A DNA stretch of 64,000 bases. Source: an uncultured Lentisphaeria bacterium. Its GTDB lineage: Bacteria > Verrucomicrobiota > Lentisphaeria > Victivallales > UBA1829. Below the pieces are notes generated by a model. The model saw only the letters and a list, made by a program, of their open reading frames with translations, made no database searches and was not told the origin of the DNA. Location: positions 1 to 64,000 of the forward strand of contig CASEFP010000014.1 of NCBI GenBank assembly GCA_949287225.1. Reading direction: 5' to 3'. Within the stretch, counting starts at the first letter, position 1. Each line of letters opens with the position of its first letter. Shown piece by piece: positions 27,069 through 35,973 of this stretch. A program made the position numbers and the translations under genes.

Positions 27069-28274
27069 TTACCCATCCGCCTCGCCCTCGGAACGGACGC
27101 GGAGCGAGCCCCGGGCAAGGCGCGCCGTCAGAAGTGTCCCCGCCGGAGCGGCGGAAGCGTCCGTCAGCGGACGGCCCTCCGGATCGAACATCATCGCATA
27201 TCCCCGGTTCAGAATGGAGAACGGGCTCAGTGTCCTGAGCTGTCCGTGCAGAAGACGCAGACTGCCGTCCGCGTCGGAAAACGCGCCGTCCAGCGCAGCA
27301 GCCATGTCCTTGAGCAGCAGGTCGATCTCCTGACTCTTTTCCATCACGAAATAGGAGGGTCTGCGCAGCGCTTCCGAGGCGATCAGACCGTCCAGACGGC
27401 TTTTCGCGCGCTCATAGGAAAGCGAAACCGCGCCGAGGATCCGGCTCCGGAATGAGGCAAGAGACTCCTCCAGCGCCGCCTTCTCCGGGATCAGCATCTC
27501 CGCCGCGCCCGACGGCGTGGGGGCGCGCAGATCGGCGGCGAAATCCGCGATCGTGAAGTCGATCTCATGGCCGACCGCGCTCACGACCGGAATCCGGCTC
27601 GCGGCAATCGCGCGCGCCACGGCCTCCTCGTTGAACGGCCAGAGATCCTCGAGACTCCCGCCGCCGCGCGTCAGCACGATCACATCGACCTTGCCGTAGC
27701 GGTTGAAGAAATTCACTCCGGCGGCGAGATAGCGTTCCGCCCCCTTCCCCTGCACGGGCGAAGGATAAATTTTTATGTCGAGCGCGGGAAAACGTGAAAG
27801 GGAGATTTTCAGGAAATCGTGCAGAGCCGCGCCGTCCGGTGAAGTCACCAGCCCGATGCGTGCGGGCAGAAACGGAATCGGCTTTTTGCGCGATTCGTCG
27901 AACAGCCCTTCGGAAGCGAGGCGCTGTTTCAGAAGTTCAAACTGCCGCTGGAGTTCGCCCAGCCCCAGCGGGCGCAGACTGCGGATCGCAAACTGATATT
28001 CGCCGCGCGGCATGTAGACGGAGAGTTTTCCGTAAGCCTCGATCCGGGAGCCCTCGGCGACCTTGAGCTTCGCACACTCGTTCGCGCCGCCGAAGTAGAC
28101 CGCCTTGATCTGCGAGGAGGCGTCCTTGAGCGTCATGTAGGCGTGACCGCTCCGGTGCAGCGTCAGATTGCCGACCTCGCCGCCGACCCACATCGGGCGG
28201 AGCGAACCTTCCACGATCTCACGCATGATCCCGTTGAGTTCGCTTACGCTGAAAATATGTTCCTCTTCCGGCAT
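27069..28274 (-). CDS. xseA: Exodeoxyribonuclease VII large subunit
   Basis: Nuclease subunit that digests single-stranded DNA. 401 residues, slightly shorter than E. coli XseA. N-terminal OB domain (HIFSVSELNGIMREIVEGS, then GHAYMTLKDASSQIKAV). Catalytic core with ARIGLVTSPDGAALHDFL, the RGGGSLEDLWPFNEEAVARAI block (about residue 205) and GHEIDFTIADFAADLRAPTPS. The C-terminal coiled coil is shortened. The small subunit xseB is not nearby. It starts one base after the M50 protease stop, last in the yjbQ-led unit. Confidence 0.95.
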   Translation of the reverse strand: MPEEEHIFSVSELNGIMREIVEGSLRPMWVGGEVGNLTLHRSGHAYMTLKDASSQIKAVYFGGANECAKLKVAEGSRIEAYGKLSVYMPRGEYQFAIRSLRPLGLGELQRQFELLKQRLASEGLFDESRKKPIPFLPARIGLVTSPDGAALHDFLKISLSRFPALDIKIYPSPVQGKGAERYLAAGVNFFNRYGKVDVIVLTRGGGSLEDLWPFNEEAVARAIAASRIPVVSAVGHEIDFTIADFAADLRAPTPSGAAEMLIPEKAALEESLASFRSRILGAVSLSYERAKSRLDGLIASEALRRPSYFVMEKSQEIDLLLKDMAAALDGAFSDADGSLRLLHGQLRTLSPFSILNRGYAMMFDPEGRPLTDASAAPAGTLLTARLARGSLRVRSEGEADG

Positions 28275-28275
28275 G

Positions 28276-28911
28276 TCACGCGGCTCCCGCTCCGGCGACC
28301 AGCCCGGCGATGTTGTTCACCAGAATGCTTCCGATGATGATGATGAAACGGACGGCGAAAAAGGCAAGCAGCATGAGAAAAAGCATGAATCCCTTGATGA
28401 CTTCCGAGGAGACGGTATTGAGTTTCGGGAAAATGCTCGAGAGAATATGCCAGCCGTCCAGTCCCGGCGCGGGAATCAGGTTGAAAACAAGAAGCACGAA
28501 ATTATAGATGCCGAACAGGTTCATAAACTGCAGGAGCCTCACGTTTTCATTCCCCTCCCCTCCGGAAAAACGGTAACAGAGTCCGAACAGAACCGCCCCG
28601 GTCAGGAACAGGACGAAATTGGCGAACGGTCCGGCGGCGGACACAAGAAGCATGCTCCAGCGCCGCCGGAGCAGAGAAGGGTCCACCGGAACACCGCCCC
28701 AGGCAATGCCGAAAAACGCCATCATCACCAGCGACATCACCCCCATCTGCTTCATCGGATTGAGCGTGAGGTGATCCCGGAGCGTGTAGTCGCCCTCCCA
28801 GACCGCCATCTGTGCGTGAAAATACTCATGCACACAGACGGAAAAGGTCACGATCAGGCACACCATGCAGAAATAAACCGGATTCGTCCACAGCGTCTGA
28901 ATGAAAAGCAT
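28276..28911 (-). CDS. Site-2-protease-type membrane metallopeptidase (M50)
   Basis: 211 residues with about five membrane segments. The zinc motif HEYFHA (about residue 28) and the second-ligand motif LIPAPGLDGW (about residue 147) identify the short, PDZ-lacking group of M50 rhomboid-like Zn proteases seen widely in bacteria. Substrate unknown; members cleave within or near the membrane. It lies between the inositol-phosphatase-family gene (12 bases) and xseA (1 base) and is likely co-transcribed. Confidence 0.88.
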   Translation of the reverse strand: MLFIQTLWTNPVYFCMVCLIVTFSVCVHEYFHAQMAVWEGDYTLRDHLTLNPMKQMGVMSLVMMAFFGIAWGGVPVDPSLLRRRWSMLLVSAAGPFANFVLFLTGAVLFGLCYRFSGGEGNENVRLLQFMNLFGIYNFVLLVFNLIPAPGLDGWHILSSIFPKLNTVSSEVIKGFMLFLMLLAFFAVRFIIIIGSILVNNIAGLVAGAGAA

Positions 28912-28923
28912 GTCGATCTCTCC

Positions 28924-29805
28924 TTAAGAAGAAAGTTTTTTCGCGGATTCCGGCCATACACAGGACACCGCCACGGCATCCATGATGGATTCGTTCAGAG
29001 CCAGAATCGTCTGCCCTCGAATGGAAAAGAGACGCGGGGAACGGAAATCCAGATCATAAAGCTGTTCCCTGATCTCCCCCGTGAGCAGATCGTCCCCGGC
29101 GGGCGTCCGCCCGTGGAAGCCGAGAGCGCGCAGCGAGGGAAGCGCGCCGGCAATGTCCCAGATCTTGCATCCCGTGATGTAGGCGGCGTCCTTCCCGAGG
29201 GCGAGCTCGACGCAGGAATAGGCGCATGTTCCCGTGGCAATCACCGGATTCGGCCCCCGGAACATGCCGCGTTTCGTCATCGCCTGCGAGAGATTGACCG
29301 AGGCGGAATCGTCGAAGCGGATCTGCGGCGGAGCCATTTCCCGCAACGCGGAAGCAAGCGCCCCGGCATCGGGCGCGCCGGAGACGGAGGCGTAATACGC
29401 TTTCGCGCCGGATGAAATCATCAGTTCTCCTAGTTCGGGCATGTAGACGCCTCCTTCGCGGATCACGCCGCCCTCGGCAAACGCGATGGAAATCCCCCAC
29501 AGCGTCCGGCCGTGCGCGAAATTGGCGGTGCCGTCGATCGGATCGACGATCCAGGTTTTTCCGGTCAGCGCGGCGGCAAGTTCGGACTCCGTCCGGTTCC
29601 GATGGGTCTCCTCGCCGAGGAGATGCACGCTTCCATCGCCGGAACACAGTGCGTCGGAAAGAAAGCGTTCGACCGCGTGATCGGCGTCGGTCACGAGCGT
29701 GCGATCCGGCTTGAGCATCGTGTTCGGGCGCTTTTTGATGGAAAGAGCAAGTTCTCCGCACGCGGCGAAAAGCCCGATGACGCGCGGGACGTTCCAGGAA
29801 TCCAT
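28924..29805 (-). CDS. Inositol monophosphatase-family phosphatase
   Basis: 293 residues. Metal site motifs: LVTDADHAVERF, LLGEETHRN (Glu), WIVDPIDGTANFAHG (about residue 90) and GCKIWDIAGALPSLRALG (about residue 216). The family removes phosphate from inositol phosphate, PAP, fructose-1,6-bisphosphate or histidinol phosphate; the exact substrate is not clear from these motifs. ATG at 29805 is chosen; a GTG one codon earlier is also possible. The start lies almost on the yjbQ stop (3 bases apart), so they are coupled. Confidence 0.87.
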   Translation of the reverse strand: MDSWNVPRVIGLFAACGELALSIKKRPNTMLKPDRTLVTDADHAVERFLSDALCSGDGSVHLLGEETHRNRTESELAAALTGKTWIVDPIDGTANFAHGRTLWGISIAFAEGGVIREGGVYMPELGELMISSGAKAYYASVSGAPDAGALASALREMAPPQIRFDDSASVNLSQAMTKRGMFRGPNPVIATGTCAYSCVELALGKDAAYITGCKIWDIAGALPSLRALGFHGRTPAGDDLLTGEIREQLYDLDFRSPRLFSIRGQTILALNESIMDAVAVSCVWPESAKKLSS

Positions 29806-29808
29806 CAC

Positions 29809-30228
29809 TCAGTCACCGATGATCTTGATCAGCGCGCGTTTGCGCCGTCCGCCGTCGAATTCGCCGTAGAAGACCTGTTCCCAGGGACCGAAGTCGAGCT
29901 TGCCGCCGGTAACGGCGATCACGACCTCGCGCCCCATGATCTGGCGTTTCATATGGGCGTCGGCGTTGTCCTCGCCCGCGAGATTGTGCAGATAGGCGGT
30001 GGTCGGTTCATGCGGCGCGAGTTTCTCCAGCCATCTGTCGTAATCCTGATGGAGTCCGGACTCGTCGTCGTTGATGAAAACCGACGCCGTGATGTGCATG
30101 GCGTTGCAGAGCAGCAGTCCCTCGCGGATGCCGGACTCCTCCAGCGCCTTCTGGATCTGCGGCGTAATGTTGACGAACCCGCGCCGCCCGGGGATGTTGA
30201 ACACAAGTTCCTTGCGGTAACTCTTCAT
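29809..30228 (-). CDS. YjbQ/UPF0047-family protein
   Basis: 139 residues, the standard size of this conserved family. Recognised by [41 protein letters not shown] and [39 protein letters not shown]. Reported in the literature as having weak thiamine-phosphate synthase activity in E. coli; the physiological role is unclear. GGAGG stands seven bases before the ATG at 30228; an upstream ATG is not supported. First gene of a unit with the phosphatase, M50 protease and xseA. Confidence 0.88.
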   Translation of the reverse strand: MKSYRKELVFNIPGRRGFVNITPQIQKALEESGIREGLLLCNAMHITASVFINDDESGLHQDYDRWLEKLAPHEPTTAYLHNLAGEDNADAHMKRQIMGREVVIAVTGGKLDFGPWEQVFYGEFDGGRRKRALIKIIGD

Positions 30229-30317
30229 AAGCGCTCCTCCTTGTTTTTCTGATTTCCTGTTGGAAGGCAATGTAACACAACTTCGGCAAAAAGCCAGCAG
30301 GATTTCACAACTTGGAC

Positions 30318-30346
30318 TTGATTTCCGTGCAATCCGCAGGTATTTT
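30318..30346 (+). promoter_or_regulatory. Candidate promoter of the TIM-barrel gene
   Basis: TTGATT (30318-30323), 17 bases, TATTTT (30341-30346), 57 bases before the start at 30404. Two mismatches in each hexamer at most. Confidence 0.45.
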
Positions 30347-30403
30347 AAATGATTTTAAAGCCGCGGATTTGTTTTGCGGCATAAACCGACGGGAGAAAAA
30401 ACA

Positions 30404-31294
30404 ATGCATCAGATCAAAATCGGCACCATGGTTCAGGCCAATGAAAAGGCGGCCTCCTACGTGGAACAGATCATTCCTTACGGCTTTGAATGCTTCACCT
30501 TCACCTACGGGGGAGGAAAATTCAACGGATTCGATCCGGAACAGCTCGCCGAATCGGTGATGCCCGTTCTCCGCAGGAACAACATCGAGGTCTCCAACAT
30601 CTCGGTGTTCGGCAACATGCTCGAGCACACGGAGGAAGCCGAACACACGCGCCAGTGCTTCAAACGCGCCATCGACACGGTCGCGCTCTTCGGCAGCGAT
30701 CTCGTCACGGGCTTCACGGGGCGCGAAATCGGCAAATCCGTTCCGGACAACATCGCGCGCTTCCGGGAGATCTGGCTCCCGCTGACCGAATACGCTGCGG
30801 AAAAAGGCGTGCGGATCGCGTTTGAAAACTGCAACATGGGCGGCGACTGGAAGAGCGGCTCCTGGAACATCGCCATCAATCCGGACGCCTGGGAATTGAT
30901 GTTCGAAGCCGTCCCGATGGAGAATATCGGACTGGAATGGGAGCCCTGCCATCAGATGGTTCAGCTGATCGACCCGATGCCGCAGATCCGCGAATGGGGG
31001 CACAAGTTCTTCCACATCCACGGCAAGGACGCGACCATCCGGCGCGACGTCATCGCAAAACACGGCTACTACGGGAAAGAGATCCCCTGCTGGCACCGCA
31101 CGCCGGGCTTCGGCGACTCCAACTGGACGGACATCATCTCGGAACTGCGCATGATTTCCTACAAAGGAAACATCGACATCGAAGGTTGGCACGATCCGGT
31201 CTACCGCGGAGAACTGGAGATGACCGGACAGGTCGCGGGACTCAACTATCTGAAGAGATGCCGCGGCGAATCGTTCGTCGCCAATCCCGTCTGA
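30404..31294 (+). CDS. Sugar phosphate isomerase/epimerase-like TIM-barrel protein
   Basis: 296 residues of the AP-endonuclease-2/xylose-isomerase-like barrel family. Metal-site motifs appear in order: IAFENCNMGGDW (Glu), GLEWEPCHQM (second Glu and His), FHIHGKDATI (His-x-His and Asp) and the final DIEGWHD. Typical members isomerise or epimerise sugars or inositol derivatives in the cytoplasm. The substrate is not defined here. GGGAG precedes the ATG at 30404; an in-frame ATG at 30374 has no site. It stands just before nrdR but is probably a separate function. Confidence 0.85.
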   Translation: MHQIKIGTMVQANEKAASYVEQIIPYGFECFTFTYGGGKFNGFDPEQLAESVMPVLRRNNIEVSNISVFGNMLEHTEEAEHTRQCFKRAIDTVALFGSDLVTGFTGREIGKSVPDNIARFREIWLPLTEYAAEKGVRIAFENCNMGGDWKSGSWNIAINPDAWELMFEAVPMENIGLEWEPCHQMVQLIDPMPQIREWGHKFFHIHGKDATIRRDVIAKHGYYGKEIPCWHRTPGFGDSNWTDIISELRMISYKGNIDIEGWHDPVYRGELEMTGQVAGLNYLKRCRGESFVANPV

Positions 31295-31336
31295 GCTTCA
31301 CGCGGAACCCTTTGACCGGATGGAGGATTCGGAATC

Positions 31337-31795
31337 ATGAGATGCCCAAGATGCGCCTGTCAGGACGACAAGGTGATGGACTCCCGGGCCACCAAGGAGG
31401 GCGCAGGTGTCCGCCGCCGCCGGGAATGCCTCAACTGCGGACACCGTTTCACGACCTACGAGGAGATCATCCAGGCGGAACTCAAGGTCCTGAAACGCGA
31501 CAACACGCACGAGGATTTCGACAGGGAGAAACTGCGGCGCGGCATCGAGAAAGCCTGCTGGAAGCGGAACATCCGCCCCGAACAGATCGACGCGCTGCTC
31601 TCCAAAATCATCACGGAGATCGAATCCGAATACGACCGGGAGATCCCCAGCGTGGAGATCGGCAACAAGGCGATGGCGGCGCTGCGCCAGCTCGACAAGG
31701 TCGCCTACGTGCGTTTCGCCTCCGTCTACCGGGATTTCAAGGACATCGAAGAGTTCATCTCCGAGATCCGCACGATGGGGGCGAAGAAACGCTGA
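31337..31795 (+). CDS. nrdR: Transcriptional repressor NrdR
   Basis: 152 residues. Represses ribonucleotide reductase genes; binds DNA with an N-terminal zinc ribbon and senses ATP/dATP with an ATP-cone. The zinc ribbon is MRCPRCACQDDKVMDSR with the second pair CLNCGHRF; the ATP-cone runs from VLKRDNTHEDFDREKLRRGI to about residue 140 and includes VAYVRFASVYRDF. Standard length. No ribonucleotide reductase gene lies in this window. Eight bases before the ClC channel gene. Confidence 0.96.
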   Translation: MRCPRCACQDDKVMDSRATKEGAGVRRRRECLNCGHRFTTYEEIIQAELKVLKRDNTHEDFDREKLRRGIEKACWKRNIRPEQIDALLSKIITEIESEYDREIPSVEIGNKAMAALRQLDKVAYVRFASVYRDFKDIEEFISEIRTMGAKKR

Positions 31796-31802
31796 CGCGC
31801 GC

Positions 31803-33605
31803 ATGAAATTTCTCGCTTTCACGAAACGGATCATTCAGAACTACTCCTTCATGGGCGTCATTCACCGGACGCTCGGGGACAAGGGTTATATTCTGCTCCT
31901 GAGCATCGCGGTCGGGGTCATCTCCGGCAGCGCGGCCGTGCTTCTGAAACTTTTCGCGCACAGCTGCCATGATCTTGCCGTAATGCTCGGAAGCCGCCTC
32001 CCCTGGATGATGTGGATTCTGCCGCTCGTGCCCGCCGTCGGCATCTTCGGGTGCATCGTCATCGTCCGGCTCTTCTTCAACAGGGGGCCGTATGAGAAGA
32101 GTCTGGCGGGCGTCATCACGGCGACCACCAACGGCACTAGCGACCTGCCCCGCAGCAAAACCTATTCGCATATCATTACCAGCGGTCTGGCAGTCGGAAT
32201 GGGGGCTTCCGCCGGACTTGAGGCGCCGATCGCGCTGACCGGTTCGGCCATCGGTTCCAATGTGGCGAAGGTGCTTCAGCTCGGGCGCGAGAGCCGGACG
32301 CTGCTTCTCGCCTGCGGCGGCGGAGCGGGCATTTCCGCCATCTTCAACAGCCCGGTTGCGGGAGCGCTCTTTGCCTGCGAGATTCTGCTGCCTTCCTTTT
32401 CCGTTCCGGCGCTGGTGCCGCTTCTGATGGCGTCCGCGGCTGCGGCGGTGGTTTCGGAACTCTTCTACAGCCAGGACACCTTCATCCAGCTGAGCGAAGG
32501 CACGGCCTGGACCGTCAGCAACATCCCCTACTACGTCCTGATCGGACTGGCGGCCGGACTGGTCTCCTCGTTCATCATCCGGACGTCGATCGTAACGGCA
32601 AAACAGGCGGAGAAATACAGAAACGTCTGGGTGCGCGGCGCGCTCGGCTGTCTCATCCTCTACGTATTCTTCCTGCTCTTTCCCGCGTTGAAGGGAGAGG
32701 GCTACGGATATGTCTCCAGTCTGCTCGCCGGAAACGAGAGCGCAATCGCGGCGGGAAGCCCGATCACCTCCTGGTTCAGCGGTCCGAACGCGCTGGTCGT
32801 GCTTCTGGGACTTCTGGTCGTCATCAAGCCGTTCGTATCGGCGGTCTCCATCGAGAGCGGCGGCGACGGAGGCATCTTCGGACCGTCCATGTTCATCGGG
32901 GCCTTTCTCGGCTACTTCTTCGCGAAAATCCTGAATCTCACCGGCGTGACCGTGATCGACCCGGTCAACTGCGTCGCGGTGGGAATGGGAGGCGTGCTGG
33001 CCGGCGTGATGCACGCGCCGCTCACGGGAATGTTCCTGATCGCGGAACTGACCGGAGGCTACAAGCTCTTCGTTCCGCTGATGATCGTCGTTGCGCTGTC
33101 CAGCTTCATCAGCAAGCGCATTGCCAGGCACAATGTCTACAAGTCCATGATCGCGATGAAGGGGGGCACGCCGGAACAGAAGGACGACGCGGTGATCCTG
33201 ATGGGCACCCAGCTCCGGGATCTCGTTGAGAATGACTACGTTCCGGTCAAGCAGACGGATACACTCCGGACACTCCTGAAAGCGTTGATGAAGTCGAGGA
33301 GAAACATTTTCCCCGTGCTCTCCGACGAGGGGGCGATCGTCGGGATTGTCCGCGTCGAGAACATCCGCCCGTTCCTGCTGGACACCGAACTCTATGACAT
33401 GGTGCTGGTCTTCGACATGATGTCAGCGACCGGCCCCGTGCTGGAGGCGACCGATTCGCTGCACGATGCAACCCAGTTGTTTGAAAATCTGCACGTCTGG
33501 AACCTGCCGGTCGTGGAAAACGGAAAATATCTCGGATTCGTCTCCAAGGCGGGCGTGTTCGACAGCTACCGGAAGATGCTCAGCACGAAACAGGAGCTGT
33601 TCTGA
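31803..33605 (+). CDS. ClC-family chloride channel/transporter with C-terminal CBS pair
   Basis: 600 residues. Ten or more membrane segments. ClC selectivity motifs: GASAGLEAPIALTGSAIGS (Gly-x-Glu-x-Pro with the gating Glu, about residue 136) and GGDGGIFGPSMFIGAFLGY (GxFxP, about residue 353). Two CBS domains lie at about residues 470-590 (VKQTDTLRTLLKALMKS, NIFPVLSDEGAIVGIV; LHDATQLFENLHVWNLPVVE). It likely exchanges chloride for protons or passes chloride across the inner membrane, with CBS regulation by nucleotides. Confidence 0.93.
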   Translation: MKFLAFTKRIIQNYSFMGVIHRTLGDKGYILLLSIAVGVISGSAAVLLKLFAHSCHDLAVMLGSRLPWMMWILPLVPAVGIFGCIVIVRLFFNRGPYEKSLAGVITATTNGTSDLPRSKTYSHIITSGLAVGMGASAGLEAPIALTGSAIGSNVAKVLQLGRESRTLLLACGGGAGISAIFNSPVAGALFACEILLPSFSVPALVPLLMASAAAAVVSELFYSQDTFIQLSEGTAWTVSNIPYYVLIGLAAGLVSSFIIRTSIVTAKQAEKYRNVWVRGALGCLILYVFFLLFPALKGEGYGYVSSLLAGNESAIAAGSPITSWFSGPNALVVLLGLLVVIKPFVSAVSIESGGDGGIFGPSMFIGAFLGYFFAKILNLTGVTVIDPVNCVAVGMGGVLAGVMHAPLTGMFLIAELTGGYKLFVPLMIVVALSSFISKRIARHNVYKSMIAMKGGTPEQKDDAVILMGTQLRDLVENDYVPVKQTDTLRTLLKALMKSRRNIFPVLSDEGAIVGIVRVENIRPFLLDTELYDMVLVFDMMSATGPVLEATDSLHDATQLFENLHVWNLPVVENGKYLGFVSKAGVFDSYRKMLSTKQELF

Positions 33606-33651
33606 GAAACACGCAGGAAGAAGATTTTCCCGCCGCCGTCCCCCCGTTTTC

Positions 33652-33679
33652 TTGCAAGTTGGCCGAAGTGATGTATATT
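33652..33679 (+). promoter_or_regulatory. Candidate promoter of the Mla-type unit
   Basis: TTGCAA (33652-33657), 16 bases, TATATT (33674-33679), 48 bases before the start at 33727; spacing and hexamers are plausible. Confidence 0.45.
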
Positions 33680-33726
33680 TCGGCGTTGCCGTCCGATCCG
33701 AACGACAGAAGAAGGAGAATGTGCTT

Positions 33727-35154
33727 ATGAAATGCTCTGTTTTTGCGCTGCTGCTTCCGGCACTTCTTTCCGTCACGGGAGCGGAAAAACCTGCCGCATC
33801 CCCGGGCGGGGAGAATCCGGTACTCCGGATCAATCTTCCGCCGCTCGTGGTTTACGAACCGGACAATCCCGTAACCGGAAAAAAGAACCGCCTGCGCATT
33901 CTGGGACCGCTGTTCGAGTCAAGCAGGAATGCCGAAGGCACTTCGATGGCGGCGCTGCGCCCGCTCTGGAGCACGGAAACCAGACCGGACGGACGTTCCG
34001 CAACCGATGTAATCTGGCCGCTTTCGATGTACCGGAACACGCGCTCGGGGAGCTACTTCTGGCTCCTGCCCTACTTCACGACGCGTGGGAAAAACGATTC
34101 TTATGAACACTATCTCTTTCCCTTCTGGTTTCTGGAACGTCACACGGACGGGAAATATTCCTGGTTCTTTTTTCCCTTCTATGGCGACATGCGCAAATTC
34201 TTCTCCTATGACAGGCTTGAGTTCATCCTGTTTCCGCTCTACAAATACGGGGAAAAGAATCATGTCGTCACCAACACGTATCTCTGGCCGTTCTTCAGCC
34301 GCGACCGGGCGCCGGGAATGCACTCCATCCGGATCTTTCCCTTCTATGCGTCGCGCACGTTTGAAGGCATCCGGGTCAACCGCTCGATTCTCTGGCCGGT
34401 TGCAAACTACGCGTATTCCCTGAAAAATCCGGAAGACTTCGCGTTTTTCTCGTTCCCGTTCGGCGGCTACGAGAGCTGGGGCGGCATTACAAACATCACT
34501 GTTCTGCCGTCGGTATTCTCCTGGAAGGAGTTTCAGGACCGCCAGATGGCGCTGAGCATTCTGTGGCCGCTCTTCAAATACGGCGGCGACGAGGAGGGCG
34601 GAGAGTGTCTCTACTTCTGGCCGTTCTGGGGCAAGGCTGTCTCGGATCAGGCGTATTATTCCTTCTTTCTCTGGCCGATGGGGCTGAATCTCCAGACAAC
34701 GACGCAAACAAGGAAAACAACACGGCGCGCATTTCTGCCGTTCTACCTGAGCAGCCGCAAAAATGAAATTCCGGACGGAGAAATGCTCTCGGACTACATC
34801 CATCTCTGGCCGTTCGTCTCGAAATATGCAGCTGGAGAAAAAACGGAAATCCGGGGACTGGATTTCATTCCGATGAAGCGCCTCGGCTTCGCGGAGCGGA
34901 ACTATGCGGCGTTCTGGCGGCTTTTCGAAGTGGAACAAAATGAAAGGGGATTCGCGTTCGACATCCTCTGGGGGCTCTCGCGCGGCTACCGCACGGAGAA
35001 TGCGGACGGATTTTCCATCGGACCGTTTTATGCACAGGACCGTTCCGGCGACGGGAAGAGCGATTACGATATTCTGTTCGGACTGCTCCGGATCGGGAAG
35101 AGGGCGGAAAATACGCACGTGAGTTTGTTTTACTGCCTTGATTTTTCGCTGTAA
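33727..35154 (+). CDS. Exported repeat protein with recurring WP/FP motifs, function unknown
   Basis: 475 residues with a signal peptide (about 1-18). From about residue 70 to the end a short motif of an aliphatic or aromatic residue, then Trp or Phe, Pro and an aromatic or aliphatic residue recurs every 20-30 residues: VIWPLS, LFPFWF, FFFPFY, LFPLYK, LWPFFS, IFPFYA, LWPVAN, FSFPFG, LWPLFK, FWPFWG, LWPMGL, FLPFYL, LWPFVS, then degenerate ILWGLS and IGPFYA. Between motifs lie charged turns. This suggests a repeated beta-hairpin fold, possibly on the periplasmic or outer-membrane side. I do not recognise the family. AAGGAG lies nine bases before the ATG. It is followed at 48 bases by the Mla-type ABC genes on the same strand, which suggests an envelope role. 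Confidence 0.75.
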   Translation: MKCSVFALLLPALLSVTGAEKPAASPGGENPVLRINLPPLVVYEPDNPVTGKKNRLRILGPLFESSRNAEGTSMAALRPLWSTETRPDGRSATDVIWPLSMYRNTRSGSYFWLLPYFTTRGKNDSYEHYLFPFWFLERHTDGKYSWFFFPFYGDMRKFFSYDRLEFILFPLYKYGEKNHVVTNTYLWPFFSRDRAPGMHSIRIFPFYASRTFEGIRVNRSILWPVANYAYSLKNPEDFAFFSFPFGGYESWGGITNITVLPSVFSWKEFQDRQMALSILWPLFKYGGDEEGGECLYFWPFWGKAVSDQAYYSFFLWPMGLNLQTTTQTRKTTRRAFLPFYLSSRKNEIPDGEMLSDYIHLWPFVSKYAAGEKTEIRGLDFIPMKRLGFAERNYAAFWRLFEVEQNERGFAFDILWGLSRGYRTENADGFSIGPFYAQDRSGDGKSDYDILFGLLRIGKRAENTHVSLFYCLDFSL

Positions 35155-35202
35155 CGGAGTTATTTTTCCGGATTGATCCACCGGCGGATATACGGAGAGA
35201 AG

Positions 35203-35973
35203 ATGAACAAACAGGTTTTTGTATTCGGAAAAGGCGTCATAGAGTATCTGGCGCAGGTCGGGAGCGGGGTCAGGATGATCGCGCTCGCCTTCTGCTTCCT
35301 GCCGACGCTCCGGCACAGCCGCCGGGAGGTCTACCGGCAGATGATGCTCTGCGGAGTGCGCAGTTTCGGCGTGACGTCGGTGGTGGCGCTGTTCACGGGA
35401 ATGATCCTGTCACTTCAGGCGGGGCTGATCCTGAAGACCTACGGTCAGGAAATGCGCGTCGGTTTTCTGGTGGCGCAGACGATGTTCCGGGAGATGGGGC
35501 CGTTCATGACGGCACTGATTCTTGCGGCGAGTGTCGGATCCGGCATGGCGGCGCTGCTCGGGACGATGAAGGTCTCGCAGGAGCTGGCGGCGCTGGAGGT
35601 GATGTCGATCCATCCGGTGCGTTTTCTGGTTGCGCCGCGGCTGCTCGCGATGATGGTGATGTGCCCGGTGCTGACGATGTACACGGATCTGATCGGGATT
35701 CTCGGCGGGGGGCTCGTCGCCTATACGCAGCTCGGCGTCGGCTGGATCATGTATTTCGACAATGTGCGCTTCATGCTCTATGAGAAGGAGCTGTGGGTCG
35801 GTATCTTCAAGGCGTGGGTGTTCGCGATTCTGATCGTGGCGATCAGCTGCCATCAGGGGATGACGGCGCGCGACGGCGCGGTCGGCGTCGGTCTGGCGAC
35901 GAAAAGATCGGTGGTCATCTGCTTTCTGGTGATTCTGATCGTCGGATATATCATAACGAGGATGTTCTACTGA
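35203..35973 (+). CDS. mlaE: MlaE-type ABC transporter permease (lipid transport)
   Basis: 256 residues, the MlaE/YrbE family size, with five or six membrane helices. Typical segments: VVALFTGMILSLQAGLILK, FREMGPFMTALILAASVGSGMAA, and LAALEVMSIHPVRFLVAPRLLAMMVMCP. It forms the inner-membrane permease dimer that moves phospholipid between inner membrane and the MCE protein. GGAG near the ATG at 35203. Its stop overlaps the MlaF start by one base (TGATG). Confidence 0.93.
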   Translation: MNKQVFVFGKGVIEYLAQVGSGVRMIALAFCFLPTLRHSRREVYRQMMLCGVRSFGVTSVVALFTGMILSLQAGLILKTYGQEMRVGFLVAQTMFREMGPFMTALILAASVGSGMAALLGTMKVSQELAALEVMSIHPVRFLVAPRLLAMMVMCPVLTMYTDLIGILGGGLVAYTQLGVGWIMYFDNVRFMLYEKELWVGIFKAWVFAILIVAISCHQGMTARDGAVGVGLATKRSVVICFLVILIVGYIITRMFY

